The position numbers were made by a program, and so were the translations under genes. Below the pieces are notes generated by a model, which did no database searches, was not told the origin of the DNA, and saw only the letters and a list, made by a program, of their open reading frames with translations. Source: Staphylococcus sp. M0911 (GTDB lineage: Bacteria; Bacillota; Bacilli; Staphylococcales; Staphylococcaceae). From it: 64,000 bases of DNA. Below, piece after piece: positions 30,078 to 40,629 of the stretch (the first letter of the stretch is position 1; every line of letters starts with the position of its first letter). The stretch lies in assembly GCF_003491325.1 (NCBI RefSeq), contig NZ_CP022881.1, positions 1,302,001-1,366,000 on the forward strand, written 5' to 3'.

Positions 30078-30210
30078 ACAAAGCCTTTGCTTTTGCATAA
30101 CAGTACCTAACTTCTTTCTTTGTAAGAAGAAGGTTCTTTGCGGTTTACAAAAGCCTTTGCTTTTTCATTAGAGTACCTAACTTCTTTCTTTGTAAGAAGA
30201 AGGTACTCTA
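30078..30210 (+). repeat. two tandem copies of a 70-bp hairpin-forming repeat
   Basis: Copies at 30081-30133 and 30151-30203 match at 50 of 53 positions with an exact 70-base period. Each contains the inverted repeat ACCTAACTTCTT / AAGAAGAAGGT. In the second copy the arms extend to AGAGTACCT / AGGTACTCT, and in the first the outer pairs are partly lost. It lies in the 367-base hup-hepS gap (29905-30271), which otherwise holds only the hup terminator and an AT-rich promoter area. No reading frame is visible. Function unknown. Confidence 0.85.
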
Positions 30211-30271
30211 ACATTTAATTTTTTGATATATAATGTTAATATAAATAGTGATAATATCGTGAGGTGTGAAC

Positions 30272-30844
30272 ATGGAAACTACTGTCAGTAAATTAAATAT
30301 AGATATCAATCAAAGACTTAAGGGTATTGTTGATTATGAATCGATCCAAATCAACGAGAAGTTGGGGGATTTATTAGATTCATATGATTTACCAGAAAAA
30401 GCTAAGTTAGCTTGCCTCACAATCGACACTTCAATGAAACATTTAGATGATATATCTAACAGTGGGTTATCAAAACATTCAATTTTAGTTGGTGATCTAC
30501 TTAGTGCACATTTTTATACTATTCTAGCTGAAATCAATGATCCAACATATCAGCTTGCAATGAGTAAAGCTATTGTTGAAGTAAGTGAGTTGAAATCATC
30601 ACTTCATCAACATGTTTTAACTGATGATGAAGCTAGTAACGCCATATTTAAAGTTGAAACTTTATTCCCATATATTACGCTGTCACATTTTTGCGATGAA
30701 GAAAATGCTAATCGTATATATGAATTTTTATATGATGATGTACATGATTACTATCCATCATATTTAAAAAACTATAATAAAGAACGTATTAACCAAATAA
30801 TGAAAGACATCAAACAAACACTAGAAAAAAGAAGAGGTAATTAA
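30272..30844 (+). CDS. hepS: heptaprenyl diphosphate synthase component I
   Basis: Small non-catalytic subunit that sets chain length in the synthase making the C35 side chain of menaquinone-7. It is 190 residues from ATG 30272 ([16 protein letters not shown]), with GAGGTG five bases before. An in-frame GTG at 30266 overlaps the ribosome binding site. It is all-helical, without DDxxD motifs, as expected. It forms an operon with menG (1-base gap) and hepT, the gerCABC order of B. subtilis. Confidence 0.9.
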   Translation: METTVSKLNIDINQRLKGIVDYESIQINEKLGDLLDSYDLPEKAKLACLTIDTSMKHLDDISNSGLSKHSILVGDLLSAHFYTILAEINDPTYQLAMSKAIVEVSELKSSLHQHVLTDDEASNAIFKVETLFPYITLSHFCDEENANRIYEFLYDDVHDYYPSYLKNYNKERINQIMKDIKQTLEKRRGN

Positions 30845-30845
30845 G

Positions 30846-31553
30846 ATGGCTGAAAATAATGCTAAAAAAGAACAAGTTCATACAGTTTTCCAAAACATAT
30901 CAAAAAAATACGATAGATTGAATAATATCATTAGCTTCGAACAACACAAAGTTTGGAGAAAGCGTGTTATGAAAGAAATGGCAGTAAAGAAAGGTAGTAC
31001 AGCTTTAGATGTATGTTGTGGTACTGCCGATTGGACAATCGCATTAAGTAAAGCAGTAGGACCTCAAGGAGAGGTGACTGGATTAGATTTTAGTGAAAAC
31101 ATGTTAGAAGTTGGGAAAGAAAAGACCGCTCATATGGACAACATTCATTTAGTCCATGGTGATGCAATGAATTTACCTTTTGATGATGCATCATTTGATT
31201 ATGTGACAATAGGGTTTGGTTTGAGAAATGTACCTGACTACTTAGGTGCACTCAAAGAGATGGAACGTGTGCTAAAACCAGGTGGCATGATTGTCTGTTT
31301 AGAGACTAGCCAACCAACTTTACCAGTATTCAAACAAGTTTATCGTTTATATTTCAAATTTGTAATGCCTATATTTGGTAAGTTATTCGCAAAATCTAAA
31401 GAAGAATACGAATGGTTACAACAATCAACCTTTGACTTCCCAGGTAAAGAAAAATTAAAACGACTATTTGAACAAGCAGGATTTAGTAATATTAAAGTAC
31501 GTAGCTTCACAGGTGGCGTTGCTGCAATGCACCTTGGCTATAAACAAAAATGA
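30846..31553 (+). CDS. menG: demethylmenaquinone methyltransferase
   Basis: Final step of menaquinone synthesis: SAM-dependent methylation of demethylmenaquinone. It is 235 residues. SAM motif I is [16 protein letters not shown] (about 50-65), and the family signatures are [17 protein letters not shown] and [14 protein letters not shown]. Also called ubiE. It overlaps the upstream end of the hepT region by the ATGA arrangement. Confidence 0.95.
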   Translation: MAENNAKKEQVHTVFQNISKKYDRLNNIISFEQHKVWRKRVMKEMAVKKGSTALDVCCGTADWTIALSKAVGPQGEVTGLDFSENMLEVGKEKTAHMDNIHLVHGDAMNLPFDDASFDYVTIGFGLRNVPDYLGALKEMERVLKPGGMIVCLETSQPTLPVFKQVYRLYFKFVMPIFGKLFAKSKEEYEWLQQSTFDFPGKEKLKRLFEQAGFSNIKVRSFTGGVAAMHLGYKQK

Positions 31554-31573
31554 TCAGACCAAAGGTGATTAAC

Positions 31574-32533
31574 GTGGCAAAGTTAAACATGAACAATGAA
31601 ATAAAAAAAGTTGAAAAGCGTCTTGAACAAGCTATCCATAGTCAAGATAAAGTACTTGAAGAGGCTGCTTTTCATTTACTATCTTCAGGGGGAAAACGTG
31701 TAAGACCCGCTTTTGTTATACTTAGTAGCCAATTCGGTAAAGAAGAAGGCGTTTCTGAAGATACATACAAAGTAGCCGTCGCATTAGAACTTATTCATAT
31801 GGCAACATTAGTTCATGATGATGTCATAGATAAAAGTGATAAACGTAGAGGCCGTTTAACTATATCTAAAAAATGGGATCAAACTACAGCTATTATTACA
31901 GGCAATTTTTTACTAGCATTAGGTCTACAACATTTATCAGAGATTAAAGACAAACGTGTTCATGAAATTTTATCAGAATCTATTGTAGATGTCTGTCGAG
32001 GAGAGCTATTTCAATTTCAAGATCAATTCAATAGCCAACAAACAATGACCAACTATTTACGACGAATCAACCGTAAAACTGCACTATTAATTCAACTTGC
32101 TACCGAGGTGGGTGCAATCACAGCTGGCTCTGATATTAAAACCATTCACAAGTTAAAAATGATTGGTCATTACATTGGAATGAGTTTCCAAATTGTTGAT
32201 GATATACTCGATTTTACGAGCACTGAAAAGAAACTAGGTAAACCTGTTGGTAGTGATTTAATGAATGGACATATCACTTTACCAGTATTACTTGAAATGA
32301 GAGATAATTCAGCATTTAGACAAATGATTGAAGAACTACATCCAAATAGTAATAAAGAACAGTTCGAAGCGTGTATCAATATCATTCGTCAATCTAATAA
32401 TATTCAAGTATCTAAAGATATAAGTGAAAAATACTTAGAAAAAGCATTAAATTTAATTGATGAATTAGAAGACAATCAAGCACGTCAATTATTTAAAAAG
32501 TTAATTAAAAAAATGGGCTCTCGAAATGTGTAA
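31574..32533 (+). CDS. hepT: heptaprenyl diphosphate synthase component II
   Basis: Catalytic trans-prenyltransferase subunit that extends farnesyl diphosphate to C35. It is 319 residues from GTG 31574 (MAKLNMNNEIKKVEKRL), with AAAGGTGAT upstream. An ATG at 31550 overlapping the menG stop would add eight residues. First aspartate-rich motif HDDVID (D82, D83, D86) and second QIVDDILDF, with GGKRVRP for substrate binding. The menaquinone product is the redox carrier linked to SrrAB signalling. Confidence 0.94.
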   Translation: MAKLNMNNEIKKVEKRLEQAIHSQDKVLEEAAFHLLSSGGKRVRPAFVILSSQFGKEEGVSEDTYKVAVALELIHMATLVHDDVIDKSDKRRGRLTISKKWDQTTAIITGNFLLALGLQHLSEIKDKRVHEILSESIVDVCRGELFQFQDQFNSQQTMTNYLRRINRKTALLIQLATEVGAITAGSDIKTIHKLKMIGHYIGMSFQIVDDILDFTSTEKKLGKPVGSDLMNGHITLPVLLEMRDNSAFRQMIEELHPNSNKEQFEACINIIRQSNNIQVSKDISEKYLEKALNLIDELEDNQARQLFKKLIKKMGSRNV

Positions 32534-32548
32534 AGCATGTAAATCAAC

Positions 32549-32577
32549 TTGAAAGCGCTTTAAATAATTGGTATGAT
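32549..32577 (+). promoter_or_regulatory. ndk promoter overlapped by a cre-like site
   Basis: TTGAAA (32549-32554), 17-base spacer, TATGAT (32572-32577). TGAAAGCGCTTTAA (32550-32563) matches the CcpA cre consensus TGWAANCGNTNWCA at all but one position and covers the -35 and spacer. The approximately 85-base leader to ndk shows nothing else I can name. Confidence 0.65.
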
Positions 32578-32666
32578 AATAGTTAGCTAGGTTATTAATA
32601 GCCGGACAAGTCAACTTATACATACACTAGAAACTTGTTACATTAAATTACAGGGGGACTACGCAA

Positions 32667-33116
32667 GTGGAACGTACATTTTTAATGATTAAACCAGATG
32701 CAGTACAAAGAAATTTAATTGGAGAAATTATTTCTCGAATTGAAAACAAAGGATTAAAACTTGTAGGCGGTAAGTTAATGCAAGTACCACAAGAATTGGC
32801 AGAAAAACATTATGGTGAGCATGAAGGAAAACCTTTCTACAATAATTTAATCTCTTTCATTACTTCAGCACCAGTATTTGCAATGGTTGTTGAAGGTGAA
32901 GATGCTGTTGCAGTATCTCGTCACATTATCGGAAGCACAAATCCATCTGAGGCTGCTCCTGGTTCAATTAGAGGAGATTTAGGTTTAACAGTTGGTAGAA
33001 ATATCATCCACGGTTCTGACTCTGTTGAATCAGCAGAAAGAGAAATTAACTTATGGTTCAAAGAAGAAGAAATCAGTAGTTACGAATCTCCTAGAGACGC
33101 TTGGTTGTACGAATAA
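32667..33116 (+). CDS. ndk: nucleoside diphosphate kinase
   Basis: Transfers phosphate from ATP to nucleoside diphosphates via a phosphohistidine. It is 149 residues from GTG 32667, with AGGGGG upstream. The start [20 protein letters not shown] is diagnostic and the active-site histidine is H115 in [10 protein letters not shown]. Usually placed between the menaquinone genes and aroC in staphylococci, as here. Confidence 0.97.
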   Translation: MERTFLMIKPDAVQRNLIGEIISRIENKGLKLVGGKLMQVPQELAEKHYGEHEGKPFYNNLISFITSAPVFAMVVEGEDAVAVSRHIIGSTNPSEAAPGSIRGDLGLTVGRNIIHGSDSVESAEREINLWFKEEEISSYESPRDAWLYE

Positions 33117-33147
33117 TATCAAACATAAAACGTTATTCATTTTATCC

Positions 33148-33183
33148 AAAGTGATGTGTCCATGACACATCACTTTTTTTATT
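33148..33183 (+). terminator. terminator of ndk
   Basis: AAAGTGATGTGTC / GACACATCACTTT followed by T6. Confidence 0.92.
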
Positions 33184-33376
33184 TCTTCGACTTTTTTTAC
33201 GCTAAAACTCTATAATGATTAAATCTATTAATCAATCATATTTATGGAAATTTAAATATTTTAAAATCAATAAATATAGCGATCGTTTGCTAAACTTATA
33301 TTGATTTATTGATTATGATATGATTAAACCAATATAATAATTTATAAACGAACTCAATGGAAAGGAGTGTGCTTTG

Positions 33377-34543
33377 ATGAGATATTTAACTTCCGGTGAA
33401 TCACATGGCCCACAACTAACAGTAATTATTGAAGGTGTCCCAGCTAATTTAGAAATTAAAGCTGAAGATATTAATAAAGAGATGTTTAAGAGACAAGGTG
33501 GATACGGCAGAGGACGTCGCATGCAGATTGAAAAAGATGCAATTGAAATTGTTTCAGGTGTAAGAAATGGTTATACCCTAGGTAGTCCCATCACACTTGT
33601 TGTTACAAACGATGACTTTACACATTGGAGAAAAATTATGGGTGCTGCGCCAATTAGTGATGAAGAAAGAGAAAATATGAAACGTACAATTACTAAACCT
33701 AGACCAGGTCATGCAGACCTTATTGGAGGTATGAAGTACAACCATCGTGATCTGCGTAATGTTTTAGAACGTTCATCAGCTAGAGAAACAGCTGCTCGTG
33801 TAGCTGTCGGCGCCGTCTCTAAAATATTATTAGAGCAATTAGATATCCATATCTATAGTCGTGTGGTAGAAATTGGTGGTATTAAAGACGAAGGGCTATA
33901 TGACGTTGAAACATTTAAATCTAATGTTGATAAAAATGATGTTCGTGTCATTAATGAAGATATCGCACAACAAATGAGAGATAAAATAGATCAAGCCAAA
34001 AAAGAAGGCGACTCAATCGGTGGTGTTGTTCAAGTTATTGCTGAAAATATGCCAGTAGGTATCGGTAGTTATGTCCACTATGATAGAAAACTAGATGGCC
34101 GTATTGCTCAAGGCGTTGTAAGTATCAATGCATTTAAAGGTGTAAGTTTCGGTGAAGGATTTAAAGCTGCTGAGAAACCAGGCAGTGAAATTCAAGATGA
34201 AATTATGTATAACGAAACCAAAGGATACTATAGAGCATCCAATCATTTAGGTGGTTTTGAAGGTGGCATGTCTAATGGAATGCCAATTATTGTCAATGGT
34301 GTGATGAAGCCAATACCAACTTTATATAAACCTTTAAACTCTGTAGATATCAATACCAAAGAAGATTTCAAAGCGACTATTGAAAGATCTGATAGTTGTG
34401 CTGTACCTGCAGCAAGTGTTGTTTGTGAACATGTCGTTGCATTCGAACTTGCTAAAGCATTATTAGAAGAATTTCAAGCTAATCATATCGACCAACTTAA
34501 AGCACAAATAGCAGAACGTAGACAATTAAATATCGAATTCTAA
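33377..34543 (+). CDS. aroC: chorismate synthase
   Basis: Last shikimate step: converts EPSP to chorismate using reduced FMN. It is 388 residues from ATG 33377 ([12 protein letters not shown]), with AAAGGAGTG upstream; a TTG one codon earlier is possible. Conserved FMN/substrate segments [32 protein letters not shown] and [12 protein letters not shown] are intact. First gene of aroC-aroB-aroA. The 190 bases upstream are AT-rich with several TATGAT-like hexamers, so the promoter cannot be placed exactly. Confidence 0.96.
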   Translation: MRYLTSGESHGPQLTVIIEGVPANLEIKAEDINKEMFKRQGGYGRGRRMQIEKDAIEIVSGVRNGYTLGSPITLVVTNDDFTHWRKIMGAAPISDEERENMKRTITKPRPGHADLIGGMKYNHRDLRNVLERSSARETAARVAVGAVSKILLEQLDIHIYSRVVEIGGIKDEGLYDVETFKSNVDKNDVRVINEDIAQQMRDKIDQAKKEGDSIGGVVQVIAENMPVGIGSYVHYDRKLDGRIAQGVVSINAFKGVSFGEGFKAAEKPGSEIQDEIMYNETKGYYRASNHLGGFEGGMSNGMPIIVNGVMKPIPTLYKPLNSVDINTKEDFKATIERSDSCAVPAASVVCEHVVAFELAKALLEEFQANHIDQLKAQIAERRQLNIEF

Positions 34544-34567
34544 TTCGTATAATTCAGGTGATTAAAT

Positions 34568-35632
34568 ATGAAGTTAAACACAACATACGCAAACAACAAC
34601 TATCCTATAATTGTAGAACATGGCGCAATCAATTTATTAAATGAAATCAACCAATCATATGATCAATCATTTTTTATCATCGATGATACTGTATATCAAT
34701 TATTTAAAAACAAGTTAGACCAATTGATTCAAGCCAATCATGCTACTAAAATAATCATACCATCAGGTGAACAAACAAAAACATTTGCACATTTCCATGA
34801 CATCATTGAATCCATACTCAGTCATCAAATTACGCGTAATACATCAATTGTAGCTATTGGTGGTGGAGCAACAGGAGATTTTGCAGGATTCGTTGCATCA
34901 AGCTTATTAAGAGGCGTTGCATTTATACAAGTACCTACAACTATATTAGCTCACGATTCAAGTATCGGAGGTAAGGTAGGTATTAATTCTCAACATGGTA
35001 AAAATCTGATAGGTGCCTTTTATCGTCCTAGTGCCGTTTTATATGATTTAGACTTTTTAACAACCTTACCTTATAGTGAAGTACTTAGTGGTTATGCGGA
35101 AGTTTATAAACATGCTTTACTCAATGGTGAAGCAGATACTAGAAAGATAGAACAACATTTTTCAAATAAAGATGCTTTAGCCTCATTAAATGATATGGAA
35201 ACTTTTATTTATAAAGGGATTGAAACGAAGCTTAATATTGTAATTAATGATGAAAAAGAGCAAGGTGTTCGTAAATTTTTAAATTTAGGACATACCTTTG
35301 GACATGCAATAGAGTATAAATATAAAATTCCACATGGACATGCAGTTATGATTGGAATTGTGTATCAGTTTATAGTGGCAAATCATTTATTAAAAACAAA
35401 CTACGATATTGATCATTACTTAAATTATTTAGATGCTTTAGCATATCCAATCCAAATCATTAAAGAACTTCATTTCGATGATATTTATCAATTTATGCTA
35501 TTAGATAAAAAGAATAATCATGATGGTATTCAGATGGTATTATTAAAATCTTTAGGTAATGCAGTCGTTCAACACGTTGATCAATCTACACATTTAGCTG
35601 CATTTAAAGAACTTCAATCTAAAATTAAGTAG
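34568..35632 (+). CDS. aroB: 3-dehydroquinate synthase
   Basis: Second shikimate step: cyclises DAHP to 3-dehydroquinate with NAD and Zn/Co. It is 354 residues. NAD-binding [10 protein letters not shown] and [21 protein letters not shown] are followed by the metal histidine motif [14 protein letters not shown]. Starts 24 bases after aroC and ends 8 bases before aroA, so it is co-transcribed. Confidence 0.95.
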   Translation: MKLNTTYANNNYPIIVEHGAINLLNEINQSYDQSFFIIDDTVYQLFKNKLDQLIQANHATKIIIPSGEQTKTFAHFHDIIESILSHQITRNTSIVAIGGGATGDFAGFVASSLLRGVAFIQVPTTILAHDSSIGGKVGINSQHGKNLIGAFYRPSAVLYDLDFLTTLPYSEVLSGYAEVYKHALLNGEADTRKIEQHFSNKDALASLNDMETFIYKGIETKLNIVINDEKEQGVRKFLNLGHTFGHAIEYKYKIPHGHAVMIGIVYQFIVANHLLKTNYDIDHYLNYLDALAYPIQIIKELHFDDIYQFMLLDKKNNHDGIQMVLLKSLGNAVVQHVDQSTHLAAFKELQSKIK

Positions 35633-35640
35633 GTGAATAA

Positions 35641-36942
35641 ATGATGTCGACTGCAGAAACAATTCAAATTAATGGTCCTTTAAAAGGCGAAATAGAAGTA
35701 CCTGGTGATAAATCAATGACACATCGAGCAATTATGCTCGCATCATTAGCTACTGGTCAAACACAAATTCACAAACCTTTACTCGGTGAAGATTGTAAAA
35801 GAACAATGAACATTTTTAGACTTTTAGGTGTTTCAATTACTGAAGAAGAAGATAGATTAATCGTCGATTCACCTGGCTACCAACATTTTAAAATACCGCA
35901 CCAAGTACTCTATACAGGTAATTCAGGAACTACCACACGCTTATTAGCCGGTCTACTGAGCGGTATTGGTATCGAAAGTGTTCTATCTGGAGATGTATCT
36001 ATTGGTAAAAGACCCATGGATAGAGTGCTCAATCCTTTATTGAAAATGAATGCCAATATTTGTGGTGTAGAGGGTAACTATACACCACTCATTATTAAGC
36101 CTTCTGACATTAAAGGAATGACTTATACAATGGAAGTAGCGAGTGCTCAAGTGAAAAGTGCTATTTTATTCGCAAGCATTTTTTCAAATGAATCATCGAG
36201 TATTACTGAAATTGATGTGAGTCGTAACCACACAGAGACAATGTTTAATCATTTTAATATTCCTATTATTGTAAATGGTAAAACGATTGTCACAGAGCCT
36301 TTAGCAGTAAAACATATCAAACCACATGACTTCTATGTACCTGGTGATATTTCTTCAGCAGCCTTTTTCATCGTTGCAGCCTTAATAACACCTGGAAGTG
36401 ATGTTACAATTCATAATGTTGGCATTAACCCAACACGTTCCGGTATCATAGATATCGTTCAACAAATGGGTGCTCGTATTGAATTATCTAATGTGACTAA
36501 AGAAGCTGAGCCAACTGCTTCTATTAGAGTTCAATACACACCTAATTTAAAGCCAATACAAATTCATGGAGAACTCGTACCAAGAGCCATAGATGAGTTG
36601 CCAGTGATTGCATTATTATGTACACAAGCATCTGGTACAAGCGTTATTAAAGATGCTGAAGAGTTGAAGGTTAAAGAAACCAATCGTATCGATACAACAG
36701 CAGACATGTTAAATCAATTAGGTTTCGAATTACAACCTACAAATGATGGCCTTATTATTCATCCGTCAGAATTTAAAACAAGTGTGACTGTAGATAGTCA
36801 AACCGATCACCGTATCGGTATGATGTTAGCTATCGCATCGTTACTAAGCTCAGAACCTTTAACGATTGAACAATTTGATGCAGTCAATGTTTCATTTCCA
36901 GGCTTCTTACCAAAATTAAAGCTTTTAGAAAATGAGGGATAA
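35641..36942 (+). CDS. aroA: 3-phosphoshikimate 1-carboxyvinyltransferase (EPSP synthase), class II
   Basis: Joins shikimate 3-phosphate and phosphoenolpyruvate. It is 433 residues; ATG 35641 and ATG 35644 are adjacent and equally possible. Motifs are [34 protein letters not shown] and NPTRSGI. The last three, together with GDKS, mark class II enzymes, which tolerate glyphosate, as in S. aureus. The C-terminus has [10 protein letters not shown] and DHRIGMM. Confidence 0.96.
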   Translation: MMSTAETIQINGPLKGEIEVPGDKSMTHRAIMLASLATGQTQIHKPLLGEDCKRTMNIFRLLGVSITEEEDRLIVDSPGYQHFKIPHQVLYTGNSGTTTRLLAGLLSGIGIESVLSGDVSIGKRPMDRVLNPLLKMNANICGVEGNYTPLIIKPSDIKGMTYTMEVASAQVKSAILFASIFSNESSSITEIDVSRNHTETMFNHFNIPIIVNGKTIVTEPLAVKHIKPHDFYVPGDISSAAFFIVAALITPGSDVTIHNVGINPTRSGIIDIVQQMGARIELSNVTKEAEPTASIRVQYTPNLKPIQIHGELVPRAIDELPVIALLCTQASGTSVIKDAEELKVKETNRIDTTADMLNQLGFELQPTNDGLIIHPSEFKTSVTVDSQTDHRIGMMLAIASLLSSEPLTIEQFDAVNVSFPGFLPKLKLLENEG

Positions 36943-36947
36943 TAGTA

Positions 36948-38192
36948 ATGGAAGATATCTACAAATTAATAGACGATATCAATTTACAAAAATTAACAAA
37001 TTTAGATACACGTGTGAATGAAGCGCTTAGTTCTAATAACGATGACGCACTATTCATATTAGGTGAAACGCTATATAATTTCGGCTTAACACCTCAAGGT
37101 TTAGAAGTTTTCAGAACGTTATATCATAGATATCCTGACGAAAGCGAACTACTCATCTACTTTATTGAAGGATTAATGTCAGAGAATCAAACTGATGAAG
37201 CGTTAGAATATTTAAGTCAAGTTGAAGCATCTACTGAAAAATTAATGCTTGAAGCAGACTTATATCAACAAATAAACATGCTCGAAGTCGCAATCGACAA
37301 GATACAGTCAGCCATTCAGCTAGAACCAAACGATCCTATTTTACATTTTGCTTTAGCAGAATTACTTTATTTTGATGGACAATACCTTCGTGCAACTACT
37401 GAATATGAAACAGTTCTCGAAACTGGTGAATACGAAGTCAATGGTATCAATCTGTTCTCAAGACAAGCAGATTGTAGTTTACAGAGTGGTAATTACAGCG
37501 ATGCGATTCGATTATATGATGAAATTAATGAAACTGAAATGAATTCACAAGACTATTTCAAAAAGGCAATAGCATATGAAAAAAATGATATAACACAAGA
37601 AGCCATTAAGATTATGAAATCATTATTATCTAAAGACCCTGATTTCTTACAAGGCTACTTCTACTTACAATCTTTATACGAAAATGAAAAAAATTATCCA
37701 GATGCGATTGAAATTGGTAAAGAAGGATTGCGACTGAGTCAATTTTATAAGGAATTAATGGTATCAACAGGCAGTCTTGAAATTGAACATGGCGATGCTA
37801 ATGAAGGTGTTACTTTATTAAAACAAGCATTAGAAGTAGATAATGCTTACCATGAACCATTACTTATTTTAAGTGATTTGTATAGAAGTGAAGAGGACTA
37901 CGAAGCAATCATTGAATTATTAACTTATGTAGATGAAGAAGACCTAGATCCTGTATTTATGTGGCATTTAGCCTATGCATATGGACAAGAAGAACGAGAT
38001 AAAGAAGCACAGCATTTCTTCGAATTGGCTTATCCTACACTTAAATCACAATCTGAATTTTTAAGCGACTACTATTTCTATTTATTAGAAATCGGTCAAA
38101 AAGATACAGCTAAATCAATACTAGATCAATTATTAGAAATGGATCCAAGCAATGAAACATGGCACGATGAAGCAATGCGCTTACAGTCTTAA
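36948..38192 (+). CDS. tetratricopeptide repeat protein
   Basis: 414 residues, almost entirely helical pairs with TPR spacing, for example AIQLEPNDPILHFALAELLY, SGNYSDAIRLYDEI and AYHEPLLILSDLYRSEEDYEAIIELL. No enzyme motif, signal peptide or membrane segment is seen. It is probably a cytoplasmic protein-protein scaffold. It begins five bases after aroA and so belongs to the aro operon. A TPR protein at this place (B. subtilis YpiA) is conserved, but its role is unknown. Confidence 0.88.
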   Translation: MEDIYKLIDDINLQKLTNLDTRVNEALSSNNDDALFILGETLYNFGLTPQGLEVFRTLYHRYPDESELLIYFIEGLMSENQTDEALEYLSQVEASTEKLMLEADLYQQINMLEVAIDKIQSAIQLEPNDPILHFALAELLYFDGQYLRATTEYETVLETGEYEVNGINLFSRQADCSLQSGNYSDAIRLYDEINETEMNSQDYFKKAIAYEKNDITQEAIKIMKSLLSKDPDFLQGYFYLQSLYENEKNYPDAIEIGKEGLRLSQFYKELMVSTGSLEIEHGDANEGVTLLKQALEVDNAYHEPLLILSDLYRSEEDYEAIIELLTYVDEEDLDPVFMWHLAYAYGQEERDKEAQHFFELAYPTLKSQSEFLSDYYFYLLEIGQKDTAKSILDQLLEMDPSNETWHDEAMRLQS

Positions 38193-38207
38193 AAGGGTGA
38201 TTAATGA

Positions 38208-38783
38208 ATGAATAACTCCCTAACTAAAATGAAACAAAGCTTTATCGAGTATCTTTTATTTCATTATGAATTTAAATCTCGTATCTCAGTTTGGGTTTTA
38301 AATTATTTAAAAGCTAGTCCTAAAAAACTACAATATATTCACTTTGTTGATGAAGGTATCACGCATCATCAAACTTTACAAATTGCAGAAGTAGAATCAC
38401 ATGCTTCTGCAATTCAATTTAATGGTGAACAACTACAACTTGTAAATACGAATGAAATATTTGAATTGATAGCTAATAATGAAATTTCATTTGATATTCA
38501 ATTGCATTTTTCAAATAAGCAACAACGTGAAAGTCGCTTAGATGATCTGATATTAGCACAATTAATTCATTCACCTAATTATTCATCATATGTACAAGAT
38601 TTATATGCCATTTCGATAAATGAACGTAAACAGGCAACATTAATTGAGCGACTACAAGATAATATCGATTTAAGTCTTCAAATGAAAGAACAAGAACGAT
38701 TTTATCAGCTTACTCAAATTCTGAACGTTCTAAAGACGAAACAAATGAATAGTGAAAACGGAGACTCTGATGATGACAATTAA
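38208..38783 (+). CDS. YpiB-like UPF0302 protein
   Basis: 191 residues starting at ATG 38208 with AAAGGGTGAT. Resembles the UPF0302/YpiB family. It has an N-terminal half with [25 protein letters not shown] and a predominantly helical C-terminal half with [10 protein letters not shown]. The C-terminus is acidic ([10 protein letters not shown]). No catalytic motif is visible. In Bacilli it lies between the TPR gene and the qcr/DUF1405 region, as here. Function not established. It overlaps the next gene by 14 bases. Confidence 0.82.
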   Translation: MNNSLTKMKQSFIEYLLFHYEFKSRISVWVLNYLKASPKKLQYIHFVDEGITHHQTLQIAEVESHASAIQFNGEQLQLVNTNEIFELIANNEISFDIQLHFSNKQQRESRLDDLILAQLIHSPNYSSYVQDLYAISINERKQATLIERLQDNIDLSLQMKEQERFYQLTQILNVLKTKQMNSENGDSDDDN

Positions 38784-39369
38784 ACAATATTGGGAAATTT
38801 CGTTGTACAATCGTCCATTTTTAATTTTTTTATTGATTTGCAATGTATTAGGGACAATTTATGGTTACGATTGGTATAGTGGGCAACTCTATATCACTCC
38901 AACATATTTTTTACCGTTTGTGCCTGATAGTCCAACCGCTTCATTATTTTTATCAATTGCGATTGGTTTGCTTTTACTTAATCGATCTTCATCTATCATC
39001 CAAGCACTCGCTTTTGTCACATTAGTTAAATATGGCGTGTGGGCGGTTATTATGAATATCATTATGTTTATCATTGACGGTGATATAACTATAAATGGAC
39101 TTATGCTATTGTTATCTCACGGTATCATGGCACTTCAAGCCTTTTACTTTTATCCTCGTTTTAATATTACCACAATAGGCTTTATCGTCTCTTTCATTTG
39201 GGTGTTAGTGAACGATTATATTGATTACGTAAAAATGCAATTTCCTTATTATAAGTTTATTGCTTCCCATGTTGTAGAAATTGGAGTATTATCTATTTGT
39301 CTAAGTATGATTTCACTATTTTTATATTTGTATTTAGAACGTATCATTAAAGTTAAATCATTTGATTAA
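38770..39369 (+). CDS. DUF1405 multi-spanning membrane protein (YpjA-like)
   Basis: 199 residues from ATG 38770, with CGGAG upstream. An in-frame GTG at 38752 lies farther inside the preceding gene. About six hydrophobic segments are visible, for example [34 protein letters not shown] and [23 protein letters not shown]. It matches the DUF1405/YpjA family, whose role is unknown. The GYDWY and aromatic-rich first loop are family features. Last gene of the presumed aro operon. Confidence 0.82.
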   Translation: MMTIKQYWEISLYNRPFLIFLLICNVLGTIYGYDWYSGQLYITPTYFLPFVPDSPTASLFLSIAIGLLLLNRSSSIIQALAFVTLVKYGVWAVIMNIIMFIIDGDITINGLMLLLSHGIMALQAFYFYPRFNITTIGFIVSFIWVLVNDYIDYVKMQFPYYKFIASHVVEIGVLSICLSMISLFLYLYLERIIKVKSFD

Positions 39370-39413
39370 AGTGCAATTTGACAGTAGAATATGATTAAAG
39401 GAGAGTGAGTTTA

Positions 39414-40109
39414 TTGTCTTTAATATCAATGATTATTTATTTTGTAATATTAATGGTCATCCCTATGTGGGCACAACATAAAGTTAAATCTAATTATGAA
39501 AAATACTCACAGGTTAGATCCACTAGTGGTAAAACTGGTCGTGAAGTAGCTGAAGAGATTTTACATGCTAATGGCATTTACGATGTCGATGTAGTTAAAG
39601 GTGATGGCTTCTTAACAGACCACTATGACCCAAACAAAAAAGTTGTTTGTTTATCTCCTGCAAACTACGATAGACCTTCTGTTGCTGGTACAGCTATTGC
39701 AGCCCATGAATGTGGACACGCAATACAACACCAACAAGGTTATGTTTTCTTAAGATTCAGATCAGCATTGGTACCTGTTGCAAACTTAGGTAGTTCACTA
39801 AGTTATATGGTTATTATGTTAGGTATCGTGTTAACTGCATTAGGCAGTGCCTTCGGATCTACTGCATTATGGATTGGTGCAGGTTTAATGTCACTTGCTG
39901 TTTTATTCTCAATTGTGACGTTACCAGTCGAATTCGACGCCAGTTCACGTGCAATGAAACAAATCACAGCATTGAATATCGTAAATGAGAAAGAGTACAA
40001 ACACGCTAAGAAGGTATTATCAGCTGCAGCAATGACATATGTTGCATCTACTGCAGTAGCATTAGCCGAATTAGCTCGTATTATTTTAATCGCTAGATCA
40101 AGTGATTAA
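39414..40109 (+). CDS. membrane zinc metallopeptidase (YugP-like)
   Basis: 231 residues from TTG 39414 (MSLISMIIYFVILMV), ten bases after GGAG. A GTG at 39405 overlaps the ribosome binding site. An N-terminal hydrophobic segment is followed by the zinc motif HECGHAIQH (HExxH) near residue 98. Two further membrane segments (SYMVIMLGIVLTALGSA and LWIGAGLMSLAVLFSIV) and the conserved LPVEFDASSRA follow. It matches the Zn_peptidase_2 (YugP) family. The substrate is unknown. Confidence 0.87.
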   Translation: MSLISMIIYFVILMVIPMWAQHKVKSNYEKYSQVRSTSGKTGREVAEEILHANGIYDVDVVKGDGFLTDHYDPNKKVVCLSPANYDRPSVAGTAIAAHECGHAIQHQQGYVFLRFRSALVPVANLGSSLSYMVIMLGIVLTALGSAFGSTALWIGAGLMSLAVLFSIVTLPVEFDASSRAMKQITALNIVNEKEYKHAKKVLSAAAMTYVASTAVALAELARIILIARSSD

Positions 40110-40139
40110 TCTCGTCAGACTTAAATTTAGACACACCTA

Positions 40140-40182
40140 ATGGTTGATATCGTCCAAATGATGATATCAACCATTTTTTATT
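40140..40182 (+). terminator. terminator after the zinc peptidase gene
   Basis: ATGGTTGATATC / GATATCAACCAT followed by T6. Confidence 0.88.
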
Positions 40183-40276
40183 TAAAGCAAGCGCTCACTT
40201 TGATTGCACTAAGAATGCATATCACTTTATTTTGATATATACTATATTAGAAATGCATTCAAAGGAGAGACGTTAA

Positions 40277-40594
40277 TTGAAATCAATGACTCAAATGCAA
40301 AAAGAAGTAGATGACTACATTAGTCAATTTAAAGCAGGTTATTTTTCTCCATTAGCTAATCTTGCTAGACTAACAGAGGAAGTCGGAGAATTGTCTAGAG
40401 AAATCAACCATCAATATGGTGAAAAGAAAAAGAAGGATACAGAAGAAGAAAATACCATTAAAGCAGAATTAGGCGATAATCTATTTGTATTATTATGTAT
40501 TGCCAATTCTCTAGATATCGATATGACAGAAAGTTTTAATGAAACAATGGACAAATTTAATACTCGAGATCATAATCGCTTTGAAAGAAAATAA
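40277..40594 (+). CDS. MazG-like nucleotide pyrophosphohydrolase (YpjD family)
   Basis: 105-residue all-alpha NTP pyrophosphatase. Metal-binding pattern ExxE...ExxD: EEVGELSREI then AELGDNLFVLL. It probably hydrolyses non-canonical or excess (d)NTPs. Starts at TTG 40277, nine bases after AAAGGAG; the next ATG is too far from the site. In B. subtilis ypjD heads the dapB-mgsA-bshB1-bshA-cca-birA cluster. Here it is only 35 bases from bshA. Confidence 0.87.
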   Translation: MKSMTQMQKEVDDYISQFKAGYFSPLANLARLTEEVGELSREINHQYGEKKKKDTEEENTIKAELGDNLFVLLCIANSLDIDMTESFNETMDKFNTRDHNRFERK

Positions 40595-40629
40595 ATCGTT
40601 AAAAATAATAAAGAAAGGATGGGTTATTT

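Noticed and set aside
30078..30210. CRISPR array
   Set aside because: Only two copies, directly adjacent with no unique spacers, and no cas genes nearby.
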